Assembly: GCF_030285625.1 (NCBI RefSeq)
Contig: NZ_CP127294.1
Coordinates: 9,208,001-9,272,000, forward strand
Direction: 5' to 3'
Length of the DNA: 64,000 nucleotides
Source of the DNA: Amycolatopsis sp. 2-15
GTDB taxonomy: Bacteria > Actinomycetota > Actinomycetes > Mycobacteriales > Pseudonocardiaceae
Shown: one piece after another, positions 39,411 to 48,446 of the stretch
Numbering within the stretch: position 1 is the stretch's first letter
How the letters are laid out: each line of letters begins with the position of its first letter
Program-made: the position numbers and the translations under genes
The notes under the pieces: model-generated
The model's database searches: none
Seen by the model: only the letters and a program-made list of their open reading frames with translations
What the model was told of the DNA's origin: nothing

Positions 39411-40172
39411 TCACCGCCGCCGCTTCGGCTTCTGCGCGCGGCGCAGGCGGTACGCGGACGGCTTGGCACCCTCGCGCGACGCCGGCACCACGAGCACGAG
39501 CACTTTCCTCTCACCGGCCAGCCAGCCCGCGGTGGGCGGGCGCGGCCGGATCGCGAACCGGCCGGGGCGTACGTAGCGGGTGCGCTCGGCCTTGATGCCG
39601 CTGCCGGCGGCCAGGAAGGTCATCACGGGGTCGCCGCGGCGGGGTGCCTGGGCGGCTTCGGCCCAGTGCCAGCCCGTGCCGGGCACGGCGCGGCGCCGGC
39701 GGACCCAGGCCAGGCTCATCAGCGTGAACCACACGAACACGACCAGCGACGCCAGCGCCGCGAGCGCGATCAACCCCTCGCGGGAGAAGACGGCCGTCTG
39801 GCCGTCGGCTATCGCGTGTGCCGGGTCGGCCGGGTCGGCCGGGTCGTAACGCACGGACACGACCTGGCCCACGGAGTACGTCTCGGCGGAGTCGACGCTG
39901 AAGGAGGACTCCTCGTGGGCGCCGTTCGCGGAGTACTCCACGTCGAACGAGGTCGGCCCGCGGCGGCTGTCGTGCACGCCTGTGACCGTGCCGGTCGCGA
40001 CCAAGCCGCGCAGCTGCAGGTCGTCGTAGGCCGTGAAGACCCGCACCGCGCCGAAGACCGAGGCCGCGAGCGCGACCAGGAACACGGCCGCGATCACGGC
40101 GGCGCGGCGGACGCGGACGTGCACCACCCGATCACACTCGGCGGTGTCAGCCTCGGTCGTCTCGTGCTTCAC
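39411..40172 (-). CDS. DUF3592-like membrane protein, third paralogue
   Basis: 253 residues with the same plan as its two neighbours: N-terminal helix (AAVIAAVFLVALAASVFGAV), a beta region, the motif VSVRYDPADPADPAHA, a second helix (IALAALASLVVFVWFTLMSL) and a basic C-terminal domain. It is more diverged than the other two. GTG start. Three tandem copies suggest local duplication. No function is known. Confidence 0.78.
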   Translation of the reverse strand: MKHETTEADTAECDRVVHVRVRRAAVIAAVFLVALAASVFGAVRVFTAYDDLQLRGLVATGTVTGVHDSRRGPTSFDVEYSANGAHEESSFSVDSAETYSVGQVVSVRYDPADPADPAHAIADGQTAVFSREGLIALAALASLVVFVWFTLMSLAWVRRRRAVPGTGWHWAEAAQAPRRGDPVMTFLAAGSGIKAERTRYVRPGRFAIRPRPPTAGWLAGERKVLVLVVPASREGAKPSAYRLRRAQKPKRRR

Positions 40173-40223
40173 GACGGGAGCGTAGGACCCGGAAGCCGGG
40201 CGCGGCGACGGTAATTCGGGCGG

Positions 40224-40586
40224 TCAGCGCGCCAGCAGCACGAACACGAGCGCGAGGACGCCCGGCAGCACCTGCACCAGCAGGATCCGCTTCGAGGCCG
40301 TCGCGGCGCCGTACAGGCCGGCGACGATCACGCAGGCCAGGCCGTAGAGCTTGAACTGGAAGCCCGTCGGGTCGGTCGCGATGAGGCCCCAGATCAGGGC
40401 CGCGGCGAGGAAACCGTTGTACAGCCCCTGGTTCGCGGCGAGCGCCTTGCTCTCCTGCGCGAACGACTCGGTGGTGCCGAACGCCGCGCGGGCGCGCGGG
40501 CTCGTCCAGAGGAACATTTCGAGCACCACGATGTAAACGTGGATGAGGGCGACCAGCCCCACCAGCACGTTCGCGACAACCGTCAC
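40224..40586 (-). CDS. DUF1304 small membrane protein
   Basis: 120 residues, four predicted membrane helices ([20 protein letters not shown] first), with the family motif [23 protein letters not shown]1304 proteins are widespread and uncharacterised. The GTG start overlaps the hisI stop (GTGA), so it is the last gene of the hisF-hisI unit, though no link to histidine synthesis is known. Confidence 0.88.
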   Translation of the reverse strand: MTVVANVLVGLVALIHVYIVVLEMFLWTSPRARAAFGTTESFAQESKALAANQGLYNGFLAAALIWGLIATDPTGFQFKLYGLACVIVAGLYGAATASKRILLVQVLPGVLALVFVLLAR

Positions 40587-40948
40587 GGGGTGTTCTCACT
40601 CTCGTCGGCGAGGAGCAGGCGCTCCGCGGAGTCGAAACAGGTGTGGGTGCCCGTGTGGCAGGCCGGGCCGGTCTGGTCCACGCGCAGGAGCACTGTGTCA
40701 CCGTCGCAATCGATCCGCACTTCGCGGACGTGCTGGACGTGGCCCGAGGTCTCGCCCTTCACCCACAGCTCCTGGCGGCTGCGGGACCAGTAGGTCGCGC
40801 GCCGGGTGGTGAGGGTGGACTCCAGGGCCTCGTCGTTCATCCAGGCCATCATCAGCACGTCGGACGTCGAGTGCTCCACGACGACGGCCGCGATCAGGCC
40901 GTCGGCGTTGCGCTTGAGCCGCTGCGACAGGGTTGCGTCGAGGCTCAT
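40583..40948 (-). CDS. hisI: Phosphoribosyl-AMP cyclohydrolase
   Basis: 121 residues; the stand-alone HisI form. Visible: [60 protein letters not shown] and the HTGTHTCF zinc ligands. It opens the purine ring of PR-AMP. ATG overlaps the hisF stop (ATGA). Confidence 0.96.
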   Translation of the reverse strand: MSLDATLSQRLKRNADGLIAAVVVEHSTSDVLMMAWMNDEALESTLTTRRATYWSRSRQELWVKGETSGHVQHVREVRIDCDGDTVLLRVDQTGPACHTGTHTCFDSAERLLLADESENTP

Positions 40949-41718
40949 CGGATGACGACCCCGCCCTCGCGCAGCGCGCCCTTGACGTCGCCGATCTTCA
41001 GCTGTCCGAAGTGGAACACGCTCGCCGCGAGCACCGCGTCGGCGCCGGCCTCCACGGCGGGCAGGAAGTGGTCGACGGCGCCCGCGCCGCCGCTGGCGAT
41101 CACCGGCACGCGCACCGCGCGGCGGACCATCTCGATCAGGGAGAGGTCGAAGCCGGACTTGGTGCCGTCGGCGTCCATCGAGTTGAGCAGGATCTCGCCC
41201 ACGCCCAGCTCCTCGCCACGCGCGGCCCACTCGACCGCGTCGATGCCGGTGCCGCGGCGCCCGCCGTGGGTGGTCACCTCGAAGCCCGACGCCGTCGGCT
41301 CGCCGCCCTCGGGGACGCGCCGCGCGTCGACCGACAGCACGATGCACTGGGCCCCGAACCGGCGCGACGCCTCGCGCAGCAGCTCCGGACGCGCGATCGC
41401 GGCCGTGTTGATGCTCACCTTGTCCGCGCCCGTGCGCAGCAGGCGGTTCACGTCGTCGTTGGAGCGCACACCGCCGCCGACGGTCAGCGGGATGAAGACC
41501 TGCTCGGCCGTGCGGCGGACCACGTCGAAGGTGGTCTCGCGGTTGCCCGACGACGCGGTGACGTCGAGGAAAGTCAGCTCGTCGGCGCCTTCATGGTCAT
41601 ACAGCCGGGCCAGCTCCACCGGGTCGCCGGCGTCGCGCAGATCGGCGAAGTTGACGCCCTTCACCACGCGACCCGCGTCGACGTCCAGACACGGGATCAC
41701 CCTCACCGCCACAGCCAT
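40945..41718 (-). CDS. hisF: Imidazole glycerol phosphate synthase cyclase subunit
   Basis: 257 residues, a (beta/alpha)8 barrel. Catalytic aspartates are in [18 protein letters not shown] and [14 protein letters not shown]; phosphate sites are [10 protein letters not shown] and [13 protein letters not shown]. It works with HisH, encoded 4.8 kb away. Start ATG 41718 was chosen over an upstream in-frame codon because it opens into [14 protein letters not shown]. hisF and hisI overlap by ATGA. Confidence 0.96.
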   Translation of the reverse strand: MAVAVRVIPCLDVDAGRVVKGVNFADLRDAGDPVELARLYDHEGADELTFLDVTASSGNRETTFDVVRRTAEQVFIPLTVGGGVRSNDDVNRLLRTGADKVSINTAAIARPELLREASRRFGAQCIVLSVDARRVPEGGEPTASGFEVTTHGGRRGTGIDAVEWAARGEELGVGEILLNSMDADGTKSGFDLSLIEMVRRAVRVPVIASGGAGAVDHFLPAVEAGADAVLAASVFHFGQLKIGDVKGALREGGVVIR

Positions 41719-41776
41719 GCCACCAGGGTAGCCGTCCACCTGCGACGGTCCGCCCGCCCGGTCGGAGCACGGGCGG

Positions 41777-42885
41777 TCAGAGGACGGGCGGCGTCCAGTC
41801 CCACAAGGGCGCGGCCTGGCGGCGGATCACCGACGCGGGCAGCAGCGGCACCGTCACCGCCAGCAGCGCGTGCAGCCACCACGCCGACGACGTGTCGGCC
41901 GCCGCCTTGCCGCGCGCCTGCTTCGTGACGTACGCCGCACGCGGTCGGCGCGCGGCGTCGTACGCGGCCAGCGCTTCGGGCACGGAGTGGTCCCGCAGCG
42001 AGACGGCGAGCACCACGGCGTCCTCGATCGCCTGGCACGCGCCCTGGCCGAGGTCCGGCGGCACGGCGTGAGCCGCGTCACCGAGCAGCGCGACGCGGTC
42101 GCTCGTGACGCGGGCAGCGGGTCGAGGTCGAGGATGTCGTTGTGCAGCACGGCGTCCGGCCGCGTCGCCGCCACGAGCTCGCGGGCCTCGGCGGGCCAGT
42201 CCGCGATGCGGCGGGCCACCTCGGCGTGCTCGCTCGGATTGCGCACGCCGGGTGTGGGCTCGGCCGCGCCGAGGGCCCAGCAGGCGCGGGCGCCGGGCAG
42301 GGGGTGGATCATGAAGTACGCGCCGCGGCCCATCGTGAAGCTGCCGCGCACCGGCGGCCCCACACCGGGCTCGGTGACGCCGCGCCAGGCCGTGTAGCGG
42401 AACCCCGGCCCGGGCGCGGCGGGGAAGAGCCAGTGGCGAAACCCACTGTGGACACCGTCGGCCGCCACGATCACGTCCGCGTCCGCTTCGGCCGCATCGG
42501 TTACGTCAATCCCGGTTTGCACCACGGTTTCCGGCAGCTCCGCCAGCAAAGCCGAGTGCAGCTCGGCGCGGTGGAACGCGGCGAGCGGCTCGTCCCGCCC
42601 AGGCCGGAACCGGCGCAGGAACCGGCCCGAGGACGTCCGCAGCGTGCCGGAGACCTCCGACGGCGCCGAGTGCGTCCGCACCCGCTCTCCGATCCCCAGC
42701 GCGTCGAGCGCCCGCATCGCGTTCGGCGCCAACGAAAGCCCGGCGCCGATCTCCCGCAGCTCGGGTGCGCGCTCCAGCACCGTGACCTCGTGTCCCGTGC
42801 GGCGCAACGCGATCGCGGCCGTCAGGCCACCGATCCCGCCGCCGACCACCACTGCCTTCACTCTGGCCTTCACTTCGGCCTTCAC
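41777..42885 (-). pseudogene. FAD-dependent monooxygenase, frameshifted
   Basis: Aromatic-hydroxylase-type flavoprotein. N-terminal GxGxxG in VVVGGGIGGLTAAIALRRTG with VLERAPELREIGAGLSLAPN, then YTAWRGVTEPG. Near 42105-42118 the frame breaks: one frame gives LDPLPASRATASRCSV, while the correct continuation is VTSDRVALLGDAAHAVPPDL, holding the second FAD motif (GDAAHA) and GQGACQAIEDA, to the stop at 41777. One missing base in the GCG-rich stretch explains it. The start has three in-frame GTG codons in repeated GTGAAGGC units; the first overlaps the upstream regulator stop by GTGA. Confidence 0.8.
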
Positions 42886-43334
42886 TTCGGTTCACCCGCG
42901 TCCGCGAACGCCTCGGCCAGCCAGGCGAACGCCGCGTCGGCGCTGCGCACCCGCGCCGCCCGGCCGCCGTCGCGTTCGAGCAGCTCGATGCCGGCCTTCG
43001 TGATGTCGCGGAACGAGCCCAGGGCGGCGATGCGGCGGCGGATCACGCGCTGCCACGCGTCGTCGTCCACGCGGTAGTAGGCGGTGCGCTCGCCGCGGCC
43101 GAGGCGTTTGCCGACGAGCCCGGCGTCGAGCAGCAGCCGCAGGTTGGTCGTGAGCGACGCGCGGCTCGCGCCCACCGCCGCGGCCAGCTGCGCCGCCGAC
43201 TGCTCCGGCGGGTCGCACGCCATCAGCCGGCCGAGCACGCGCCCCGCGATCGGCGGCAGGCCGTACTCCTGCGTGAGGAAGCCCGCGACCCGCTCGATCC
43301 ACTCGATCACCTCGTCGTCCACGATTTTCAGCAT
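42882..43334 (-). CDS. GbsR/MarR-type winged-helix regulator
   Basis: 150 residues. Helical N-terminus (WIERVAGFLTQEYGLPPIAG), a winged HTH (QSAAQLAAAVGASRASLTTN then LRLLLDAGLVGKRLGRGERT) and a C-terminal helix. The length and the PPIAGRVLGRLMACDP pattern fit the GbsR-like MarR group. Coupled by GTGA to the flavoprotein gene, which it likely controls. ATG at 43334. Confidence 0.85.
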   Translation of the reverse strand: MLKIVDDEVIEWIERVAGFLTQEYGLPPIAGRVLGRLMACDPPEQSAAQLAAAVGASRASLTTNLRLLLDAGLVGKRLGRGERTAYYRVDDDAWQRVIRRRIAALGSFRDITKAGIELLERDGGRAARVRSADAAFAWLAEAFADAGEPK

Positions 43335-43400
43335 AGGCTAGTCATCACTGAAATTCGACGGGAATGCATCAGAATCGACCTCTCGCACGTCTGAGAGAAC

Positions 43401-43910
43401 GTGACCACCAGCTTCGACGAGTTCGTGGCGGAACGCCTCGACGGGCTTCTGCGCTACGCGACCGTCCTCACCGACGATCCGCACCTGGCGCAGGACATCG
43501 TGCAGGACGTGCTGCTGCGGGCCCAGGAGCGCTGGGCGAAGATCGACTCGCCGCCCACGTACGTGCGCCGGATGGTCACCAACGAATACCTGTCGTGGCG
43601 GCGCCGCGCGGTCCGGCGCGTGGTGCCGTCGAGCCACGAGGTGCTCGACGCGATCAGCCCGCCGGCGGCCGACCCGTCGGTGGCCTACGACGAGCGCGAC
43701 GAGATGCTGGCCCGCCTCGCGACGCTGCCGCGCAAGCAGCGCACGGCGCTGGTGCTGCGCTACTACGAGAACTACTCCGACGAGGAGATCGGCGACGTCC
43801 TCAGATGCGCCACCTCCACCGTGCGAAGCCAGATCTCGCGCGCGCTCGCGACCCTGCGCGCCACGGCCTACCCCTTGCCCACCGCCCTGACCACCGGAGC
43901 CGGAGAATGA
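43401..43910 (+). CDS. SigE-family ECF sigma factor
   Basis: 169 residues: sigma region 2 (FDEFVAERLDGLLRYATVLT, DIVQDVLLRAQERWAKID) and region 4 (LATLPRKQRTALVLRYYENY, SDEEIGDVLRCATSTVRSQI). It belongs to the small SigE-type group abundant in actinomycetes. The GTG start is 66 bp from the divergent GbsR-like gene. The stop overlaps the next gene by ATGA, a membrane protein that is probably its anti-sigma or partner. Target promoters are unknown. Confidence 0.9.
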   Translation: MTTSFDEFVAERLDGLLRYATVLTDDPHLAQDIVQDVLLRAQERWAKIDSPPTYVRRMVTNEYLSWRRRAVRRVVPSSHEVLDAISPPAADPSVAYDERDEMLARLATLPRKQRTALVLRYYENYSDEEIGDVLRCATSTVRSQISRALATLRATAYPLPTALTTGAGE

Positions 43911-44836
43911 GCCAGCCCGCCCGCGACACCGAGACGCTGCTGCGCGACAGCCTCGAACGGCTTGCCGAACGCGCTCCCGACGGTCATGAGGTCCGCAACG
44001 CGCTGGCCCGGGCCCGCCAATCACGTCGCCGCCGCCCGCGGCTCGCGTTGGCCGCGGTCGCCGCCGCCGTCGTGGTGGCGACGATCGGGGTGTCGCTGGT
44101 GGTCACGTGGCCTTCCCGCGTCCCGCCCGCCGCGGGTGAAGCGGTGCTGGGGTACTCGCCGGGCTGGCTGCCCGACGGATTCACCGAGCAGTACCGCTCG
44201 GCCGGCCCGGGCACGACGCCGCAGGTGCGCCGCTGGTTCGCCGGGCCGAGCCGCATCGAGCTGTCGGCGTTCTCGACGAAGGATCCCGAGTGGTCGGCGA
44301 CGGCGCTGCGCATCGCCGCGGTGCGGGACCAGGTGCTGGTGCACGGGCGGGTCGCGATGCTGACCGGGTCCACGACGTCGGCGGTGCTGACCTGGTCGCC
44401 GGACGAGACCCATGTGCTGCGGGCCGAGGTCGATGCCGTGCCGTCGGCGAAGGTGGTCGCGCAGCGGATCGCGGAGGATGTCGCGGACAGCGAGCCGATC
44501 CCGGTCCGGGGGGAAGCGCGGTTCGGGCCGCTCCCGGCCGGGCTCCGGGAGACGGCGACGACCGTGAGCGGGATGAGTGCCGCGGACGGGACGACGACGT
44601 TGGAGGCCGGACCGGTGCGGGTCACGGTGGGGGCGACGTCGCCTGGTCTCGGGGGGTCGGTGCCGGTCACGGTGCGTGGAGTGCCGGGAGCGGCGGTGGC
44701 GGATCTCGTGACGGTGCGGTTGGCGTCGGGGCGTTGGCTGACTGCGTCGGGGAAGGTGCCGCGCGGGGAGTTGGTGGCCGTCGCCGCGGCGGTGGTGCTG
44801 GATCCGGCGCCGGATTACGCCTGGTTGGGGTCCTGA
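43907..44836 (+). CDS. Putative membrane anti-sigma/partner protein
   Basis: 309 residues: a charged cytoplasmic N-terminus (TLLRDSLERLAERAPDG), one membrane helix (LALAAVAAAVVVATIGVSLV, about 46-65), and an extracytoplasmic domain without a recognised fold. It lacks the HxxxCxxC zinc motif of ZAS anti-sigma factors. Overlap with the sigma gene (ATGA) makes it the likely cognate regulator, by context only. Confidence 0.7.
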   Translation: MSQPARDTETLLRDSLERLAERAPDGHEVRNALARARQSRRRRPRLALAAVAAAVVVATIGVSLVVTWPSRVPPAAGEAVLGYSPGWLPDGFTEQYRSAGPGTTPQVRRWFAGPSRIELSAFSTKDPEWSATALRIAAVRDQVLVHGRVAMLTGSTTSAVLTWSPDETHVLRAEVDAVPSAKVVAQRIAEDVADSEPIPVRGEARFGPLPAGLRETATTVSGMSAADGTTTLEAGPVRVTVGATSPGLGGSVPVTVRGVPGAAVADLVTVRLASGRWLTASGKVPRGELVAVAAAVVLDPAPDYAWLGS

Positions 44837-44855
44837 GTCCGGCTACTGTGGACAC

Positions 44856-45242
44856 ATGCCTACCGAGCTGGACCGTTTTGCCGGTGAGAAGTACGTCGTG
44901 CTCACCACGTTCCGCCGGGACGGGCGGGCTGTGCCTACGGCCGTGTGGTTCGGTCTCGATGGTGACGAGCTGCTGGTGTACTCGGAACGCAAGGCGGGCA
45001 AGGTAAAGCGGATTCGCAACAGTGGGCGGGTCGAGATCCAGGCGAGTGATGTCCGGGGGCGGACGCATGGGCCTGCGGTCGTCGGGATGGCGCGGCTGCT
45101 GGATGATGACGGGACCGACCGGGTGCGGAAGGCTATTCGGCGCCATTATCCGTTGGTGGGGCCGGTGTCGATGTTCTTCAGCAAGTTGCGTGGGGGGCCG
45201 AGGCGGACGATTGGTATTGCCGTCAAGGTGGGGGAAGGCTGA
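44856..45242 (+). CDS. PPOX-class F420-dependent enzyme
   Basis: 128 residues of the split-barrel flavin/F420 family: AGEKYVVLTTFRRDGRAVPT, VWFGLDGDELLVYSERKAGK, RIRNSGRVEIQASDVRG. The TTxRxxGxxVPTPVW-type opening is typical of Rv1155/Rv2074-like F420 proteins. TACTGT at 44844-44849 lies 6 bp before the ATG, suggesting a leaderless transcript. Substrate unknown. Confidence 0.87.
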   Translation: MPTELDRFAGEKYVVLTTFRRDGRAVPTAVWFGLDGDELLVYSERKAGKVKRIRNSGRVEIQASDVRGRTHGPAVVGMARLLDDDGTDRVRKAIRRHYPLVGPVSMFFSKLRGGPRRTIGIAVKVGEG

Positions 45243-45320
45243 GGGGGACGGCTCGGCGCGCGGAGCGCACCATTGCCGGTTTGCGGGTGAGTGCGGGCAC
45301 CCCGATTTTTGATTGTCACG

Positions 45321-45380
45321 ACGGCAGAGATCGGCTTGTCAAGGCGGAAAAGAGTACCTTGACAAGCCGATCTCTGCCGT
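45321..45380. repeat. Family 2 inverted repeat, copy 1 (perfect 24-bp stem)
   Basis: Arms 45321-45344 and 45357-45380 pair perfectly over 24 bp with a 12-nt loop. The inner 28 nt (45337-45364) match the element at 62607-62634 at 25 of 28 positions. It lies 79 bp after the PPOX stop and is a strong terminator candidate. Of the gap 45243-45694, this and the family 1 copy at 45606 are the only structured parts; between them is G-rich sequence without a convincing gene. Confidence 0.85.
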
Positions 45381-45605
45381 GTTGGGGAAAAGAATCGGCG
45401 GGCCTGGCGGGGGAAGGGGTCGGGGAGGGGTGGGGAGAGCTTTAGGTGTGTTGCCGGGTGGGGGTTGGGTGAGGCAAGAGCGCGCGCGGGCCGGTGGGCA
45501 GTGGAGTGATGCAGGCGGCCGGCGGATGGGTGGGGGCAAGAGCCGCCGGGCTGGGTGGGGTGGTGAGGTGCGTGCGCGGCCGGCGGGTGGGTGGTGGCCA
45601 AAGCA

Positions 45606-45654
45606 CCCCGGTGTGGCGTTCGGTGGGTTGAGCGGAGCCGACGCCGCGTTGGGG
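45606..45654 (-). repeat. Inverted repeat family 1, degenerate copy B
   Basis: A shorter, diverged relative of the elements at 31257 and 62789: CCCC at 45606, GGTGTGGCGTTCGGTGGGTT, then GACGCCGCGTTGGGG to 45654. The flank GGCCAAAGC on the left is shared with the 62789 copy. It sits 40 bp past the priA stop, the same position relative to its gene as the other copies. Confidence 0.65.
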
Positions 45655-45694
45655 TGGGGAGGCGCGAGTGAGTGGGGTGGGTGTGTGGGGGGAG

Positions 45695-46426
45695 TCAGCG
45701 GACGGCGGCGAGGGCTTCGGGCAGGGTGAAGGCGCCGGCGTAGAGGGCCTTGCCGACGATGGCGCCTTCGATGCCGTCGCAGGCCAGGGTCGCCAGGGCC
45801 TTGAGGTCGTCCACACTGGACACGCCGCCGGAGGCGATGACGGGGGCGTCGGTGCGGGCGGCGACTTCGCGCAGCAGTTCGAGGTTCGGGCCCTTCAGGG
45901 TGCCGTCCTTGCTGACGTCGGTGACGACGTAGCGGGCCGCGCCGTCGCGGTCGAGGCGGTCGAGGACCTCCCACAGGTCGCCGCCGTCCGAGGTCCAGCC
46001 TCGCGAGGACACGCGGTGGCCGGCGTCGGTGATGCGCACGTCCAGGCCGATGGCCACGCGGTCGCCGTAGGTGGTGATGACCTTGGCCGTCCAGGAGGGG
46101 TCTTCCAGGGCGGCGGTGCCGAGGTTCACGCGCCGCGCGCCGGTGCCGAGGGCGGCTTCCAGGGAGGCGTCGTCGCGGATGCCGCCGGAGAGCTCCACCT
46201 GCACGTCGAGGCGGCCGATCACCTCGGCCAGCAGCTCGCGGTTCGAGCCCTTGCCGAAGGCCGCGTCGAGGTCGACGAGGTGGATCCACTCGGCGCCGTC
46301 GCGCTGCCAGGCGAGGGCGGCGTCGAGCGGGCTGCCGTAGGACGTCTCGGTGCCGGCCTCGCCCTGGACGAGTCGGACGGCCTGGCCATCGGCCACATCA
46401 ACTGCGGGAAAGAGCGTGAAAGTCAC
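45695..46426 (-). CDS. priA: Bifunctional HisA/TrpF isomerase PriA
   Basis: 243 residues, a (beta/alpha)8 barrel: [66 protein letters not shown]. In actinobacteria this enzyme isomerises both ProFAR (histidine) and PRA (tryptophan). The absence of trpF among the nearby trp genes fits that dual role. GTG start 46426 opens [12 protein letters not shown]. hisH lies 84 bp upstream. Confidence 0.93.
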   Translation of the reverse strand: MTFTLFPAVDVADGQAVRLVQGEAGTETSYGSPLDAALAWQRDGAEWIHLVDLDAAFGKGSNRELLAEVIGRLDVQVELSGGIRDDASLEAALGTGARRVNLGTAALEDPSWTAKVITTYGDRVAIGLDVRITDAGHRVSSRGWTSDGGDLWEVLDRLDRDGAARYVVTDVSKDGTLKGPNLELLREVAARTDAPVIASGGVSSVDDLKALATLACDGIEGAIVGKALYAGAFTLPEALAAVR

Positions 46427-46510
46427 CGCGACAGCGTAAAGGCGCCGGTCACCGCACCCGACAACAGGGCCGGGCCACCGGGCCGACCTACCGCGCCGAA
46501 CCAAGCCGGC

Positions 46511-47140
46511 CTAGAGCGTGGCCAGCCAGTTGCGCAGCAGCTTCGCACCCGCGTCGCCCGACTTCTCGGGGTGGAACTGCGTGGCCCACAGCGGGCCGTT
46601 CTCCACCGCCGCCACGAAGTCCTCGCCGTGGTTGGCCCAGGTCACCTTGGGCTGCCGCCCGGCGAGGCCGGACTCCAGCTCCCACTCGCGCGCCGCGTAG
46701 GAGTGCACGAAGTAGAAGCGCTCGTCCGGGTCGAGGCCGGCGAACAGCTGCGAGTCCGCGGGCGCGCGGACGGTGTTCCAGCCCATGTGGGGCAGCACGT
46801 CGGCGTGGAGCCGCTCGACGGTGCCGGGCCACTCCCCCGTGCCCTCGGTCTCCTCGCCGTGCTCGACGCCGCGGCCGAAGAGGATCTGCATGCCCACGCA
46901 GATGCCGAGCACCGGACGGTCGCCGGCGAGGCGCTTGCCGATGATGCGCTGGCCCTTCACGTCGAGCAGCCCCGCCATGCAGGCGGAGAAGGCTCCCACC
47001 CCGGGCACGACCAGCCCGTCGGCCTCGAGCGCGGCATGCGGGTCGGCGGTGACCTCCACCTCGGCGCCGGCGCGCGCGACGGCGCGTTCGGCGGAGCGGA
47101 GGTTGCCGGAACCGTAGTCGAGAATCACCACACGAGACAC
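46511..47140 (-). CDS. hisH: Imidazole glycerol phosphate synthase glutaminase subunit
   Basis: 209 residues, a class I amidotransferase that feeds ammonia to HisF. Nucleophile Cys81 in [16 protein letters not shown], oxyanion region [10 protein letters not shown], and His190/Glu192 in [21 protein letters not shown] start at 47140. Confidence 0.96.
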   Translation of the reverse strand: MSRVVILDYGSGNLRSAERAVARAGAEVEVTADPHAALEADGLVVPGVGAFSACMAGLLDVKGQRIIGKRLAGDRPVLGICVGMQILFGRGVEHGEETEGTGEWPGTVERLHADVLPHMGWNTVRAPADSQLFAGLDPDERFYFVHSYAAREWELESGLAGRQPKVTWANHGEDFVAAVENGPLWATQFHPEKSGDAGAKLLRNWLATL

Positions 47141-47173
47141 ACGTCAAGCCTAGTCCCGGGGCGGGAGTGCACG

Positions 47174-48067
47174 TCAGCCGCGGCGGAAGGAGTAGACGTC
47201 CGTCACGGTGTTGCAGGGCGCGGGCGGGACGACCTCGACGCGCAGCGTGCCCGTGGGCGCGTCGTAGTCCACGCCTTCCGGGGTGAAGGCGCCGGCGCAC
47301 GTGCTCGACAGCGGCAGCTGGCCGAGCTCCTTCACGTGCGCGCGGACGTCGTGGCCGGTGAGCGCGCGCGGGAGGTCGACCTGCAGGAGCTGGTAGCTCG
47401 TGGGGTACAGGTCGTTGCCGGAGTCCGACGTGGCGCACAGCAGGCGCGTCGCCGAGACGAAGTCGCAGCCCTGGGCCGCGCGGATCGTGTGGTCGAGGTG
47501 GATCCGCGCCGCCGGCGGCAGGTCGCCGGCGGCACGCGGGGCGTGGCGGTTGAGGAACGGCGTGGGCGAGACGAACAGCTCCGTCGCGTCGCCGAGCGCG
47601 CCCGAGACGAGCCACTGGCCGTCGGGGCTCACGGCGACCTGCGCGTTGGCGTTGGGCGCGGGTTCGTCGGCCGCGAGCGGGTGCACGAACTCCGTGGTCT
47701 GCCCGGACGGCGAGGTGACCAGGTACATCTTCGACACCGGCGGATTGGTCACGGTGTCCTGGTAGACGTCGAAGGTGTAGCCACGGAGGGAGTCGGGATC
47801 GCCGACGTGGCCCCAGCCCTCGTCCTTCAGCGGCTGCGGGATGGTGGTGCCGTTGCGGTAGACCGTCTGCGGCGCCTGGCCCGGCCGCCGCAGAGTGGTG
47901 ATGCCTTCTCCGCTGACGGAGTTGGCGACGGAGACCTTGCCGGTCTGGCGCCAGCCTTCCAGGGCGGCGGCGGGGCTCGCCGCGGCAAGCGAAGCGCAGC
48001 TCAGCAAAGCCGAGACCATCAGAGAAAGTGCGAGGGCTTTCGCCCGAGCCGACGTCGACAGACGCAT
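47174..48067 (-). CDS. Secreted protein of unknown function
   Basis: 297 residues with a clear Sec signal peptide (RLSTSARAKALALSLMVSAL, cleavage near ASPAAA). The mature part is beta-rich (GQAPQTVYRNGTTIPQPLKD, VAVSPDGQWLVSGALGDATE) with Cys pairs toward the C-terminus (GCDF, LLCAT, STCAG, APCNT), compatible with disulfides. WD/propeller-like strands are suggested but no family is recognised. AGGAG-type sequence lies just before the ATG on the minus strand. Confidence 0.75.
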   Translation of the reverse strand: MRLSTSARAKALALSLMVSALLSCASLAAASPAAALEGWRQTGKVSVANSVSGEGITTLRRPGQAPQTVYRNGTTIPQPLKDEGWGHVGDPDSLRGYTFDVYQDTVTNPPVSKMYLVTSPSGQTTEFVHPLAADEPAPNANAQVAVSPDGQWLVSGALGDATELFVSPTPFLNRHAPRAAGDLPPAARIHLDHTIRAAQGCDFVSATRLLCATSDSGNDLYPTSYQLLQVDLPRALTGHDVRAHVKELGQLPLSSTCAGAFTPEGVDYDAPTGTLRVEVVPPAPCNTVTDVYSFRRG

Positions 48068-48207
48068 GGTTCGCTCCTTCGCGAACGTGACCTTGGCGGC
48101 GGCCCGCGAATTTTTGCACGCGACCCCGTTTCACCGGTGGCCCCGCTGGGTATTCACCCGTTCGGCTGAGGCGCCGCCGGCGCCCCCGGACGAGGGAAGA
48201 GGAAGAC

Positions 48208-48402
48208 ATGTCCGAGTCGGACCTCCTCTGCCAGATGTTCGAAGCGTTGCGGGACGACATCGACAGCGTGCCGTTTCCGCAGTTCACGAACCTGGTCATC
48301 CCTCCGCAGCCCTCCCGTGCACAGGTGGACGCATGTCGTTCTCGTGACGCTCGCAAAGAGAACGTGATGAATCCCATGCACCGGAACCGGGGTCATCTGT
48401 GA
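48208..48402 (+). CDS. Possible small protein, uncertain
   Basis: 64 codons preceded by GAGGAAG 4 nt from the ATG. The first 36 codons (SESDLLCQMFEALRDDIDSV then PFPQFTNLVIPPQPSR) have the GC-rich third positions of real genes; the rest loses that bias. It could be a short true gene, the remnant of a larger one, or a leader upstream of the acyl-CoA dehydrogenase. No family recognised. Confidence 0.35.
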   Translation: MSESDLLCQMFEALRDDIDSVPFPQFTNLVIPPQPSRAQVDACRSRDARKENVMNPMHRNRGHL

Positions 48403-48446
48403 TTTCCTGCTGGCACCGCGTCGACGCGAGCCAGTAGGAGCAACCG

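Noticed and set aside
45400..45690. Short G-rich frames in the gap after the PPOX gene
   Set aside because: They translate to Gly/Arg/Trp-rich low-complexity chains with no ribosome site, and overlap the dispersed repeats.
46488..48377. Long minus-strand frame across hisH and the secreted gene
   Set aside because: Arg/Gly/Pro-rich shadow in a different frame from two clear genes; no independent motifs.
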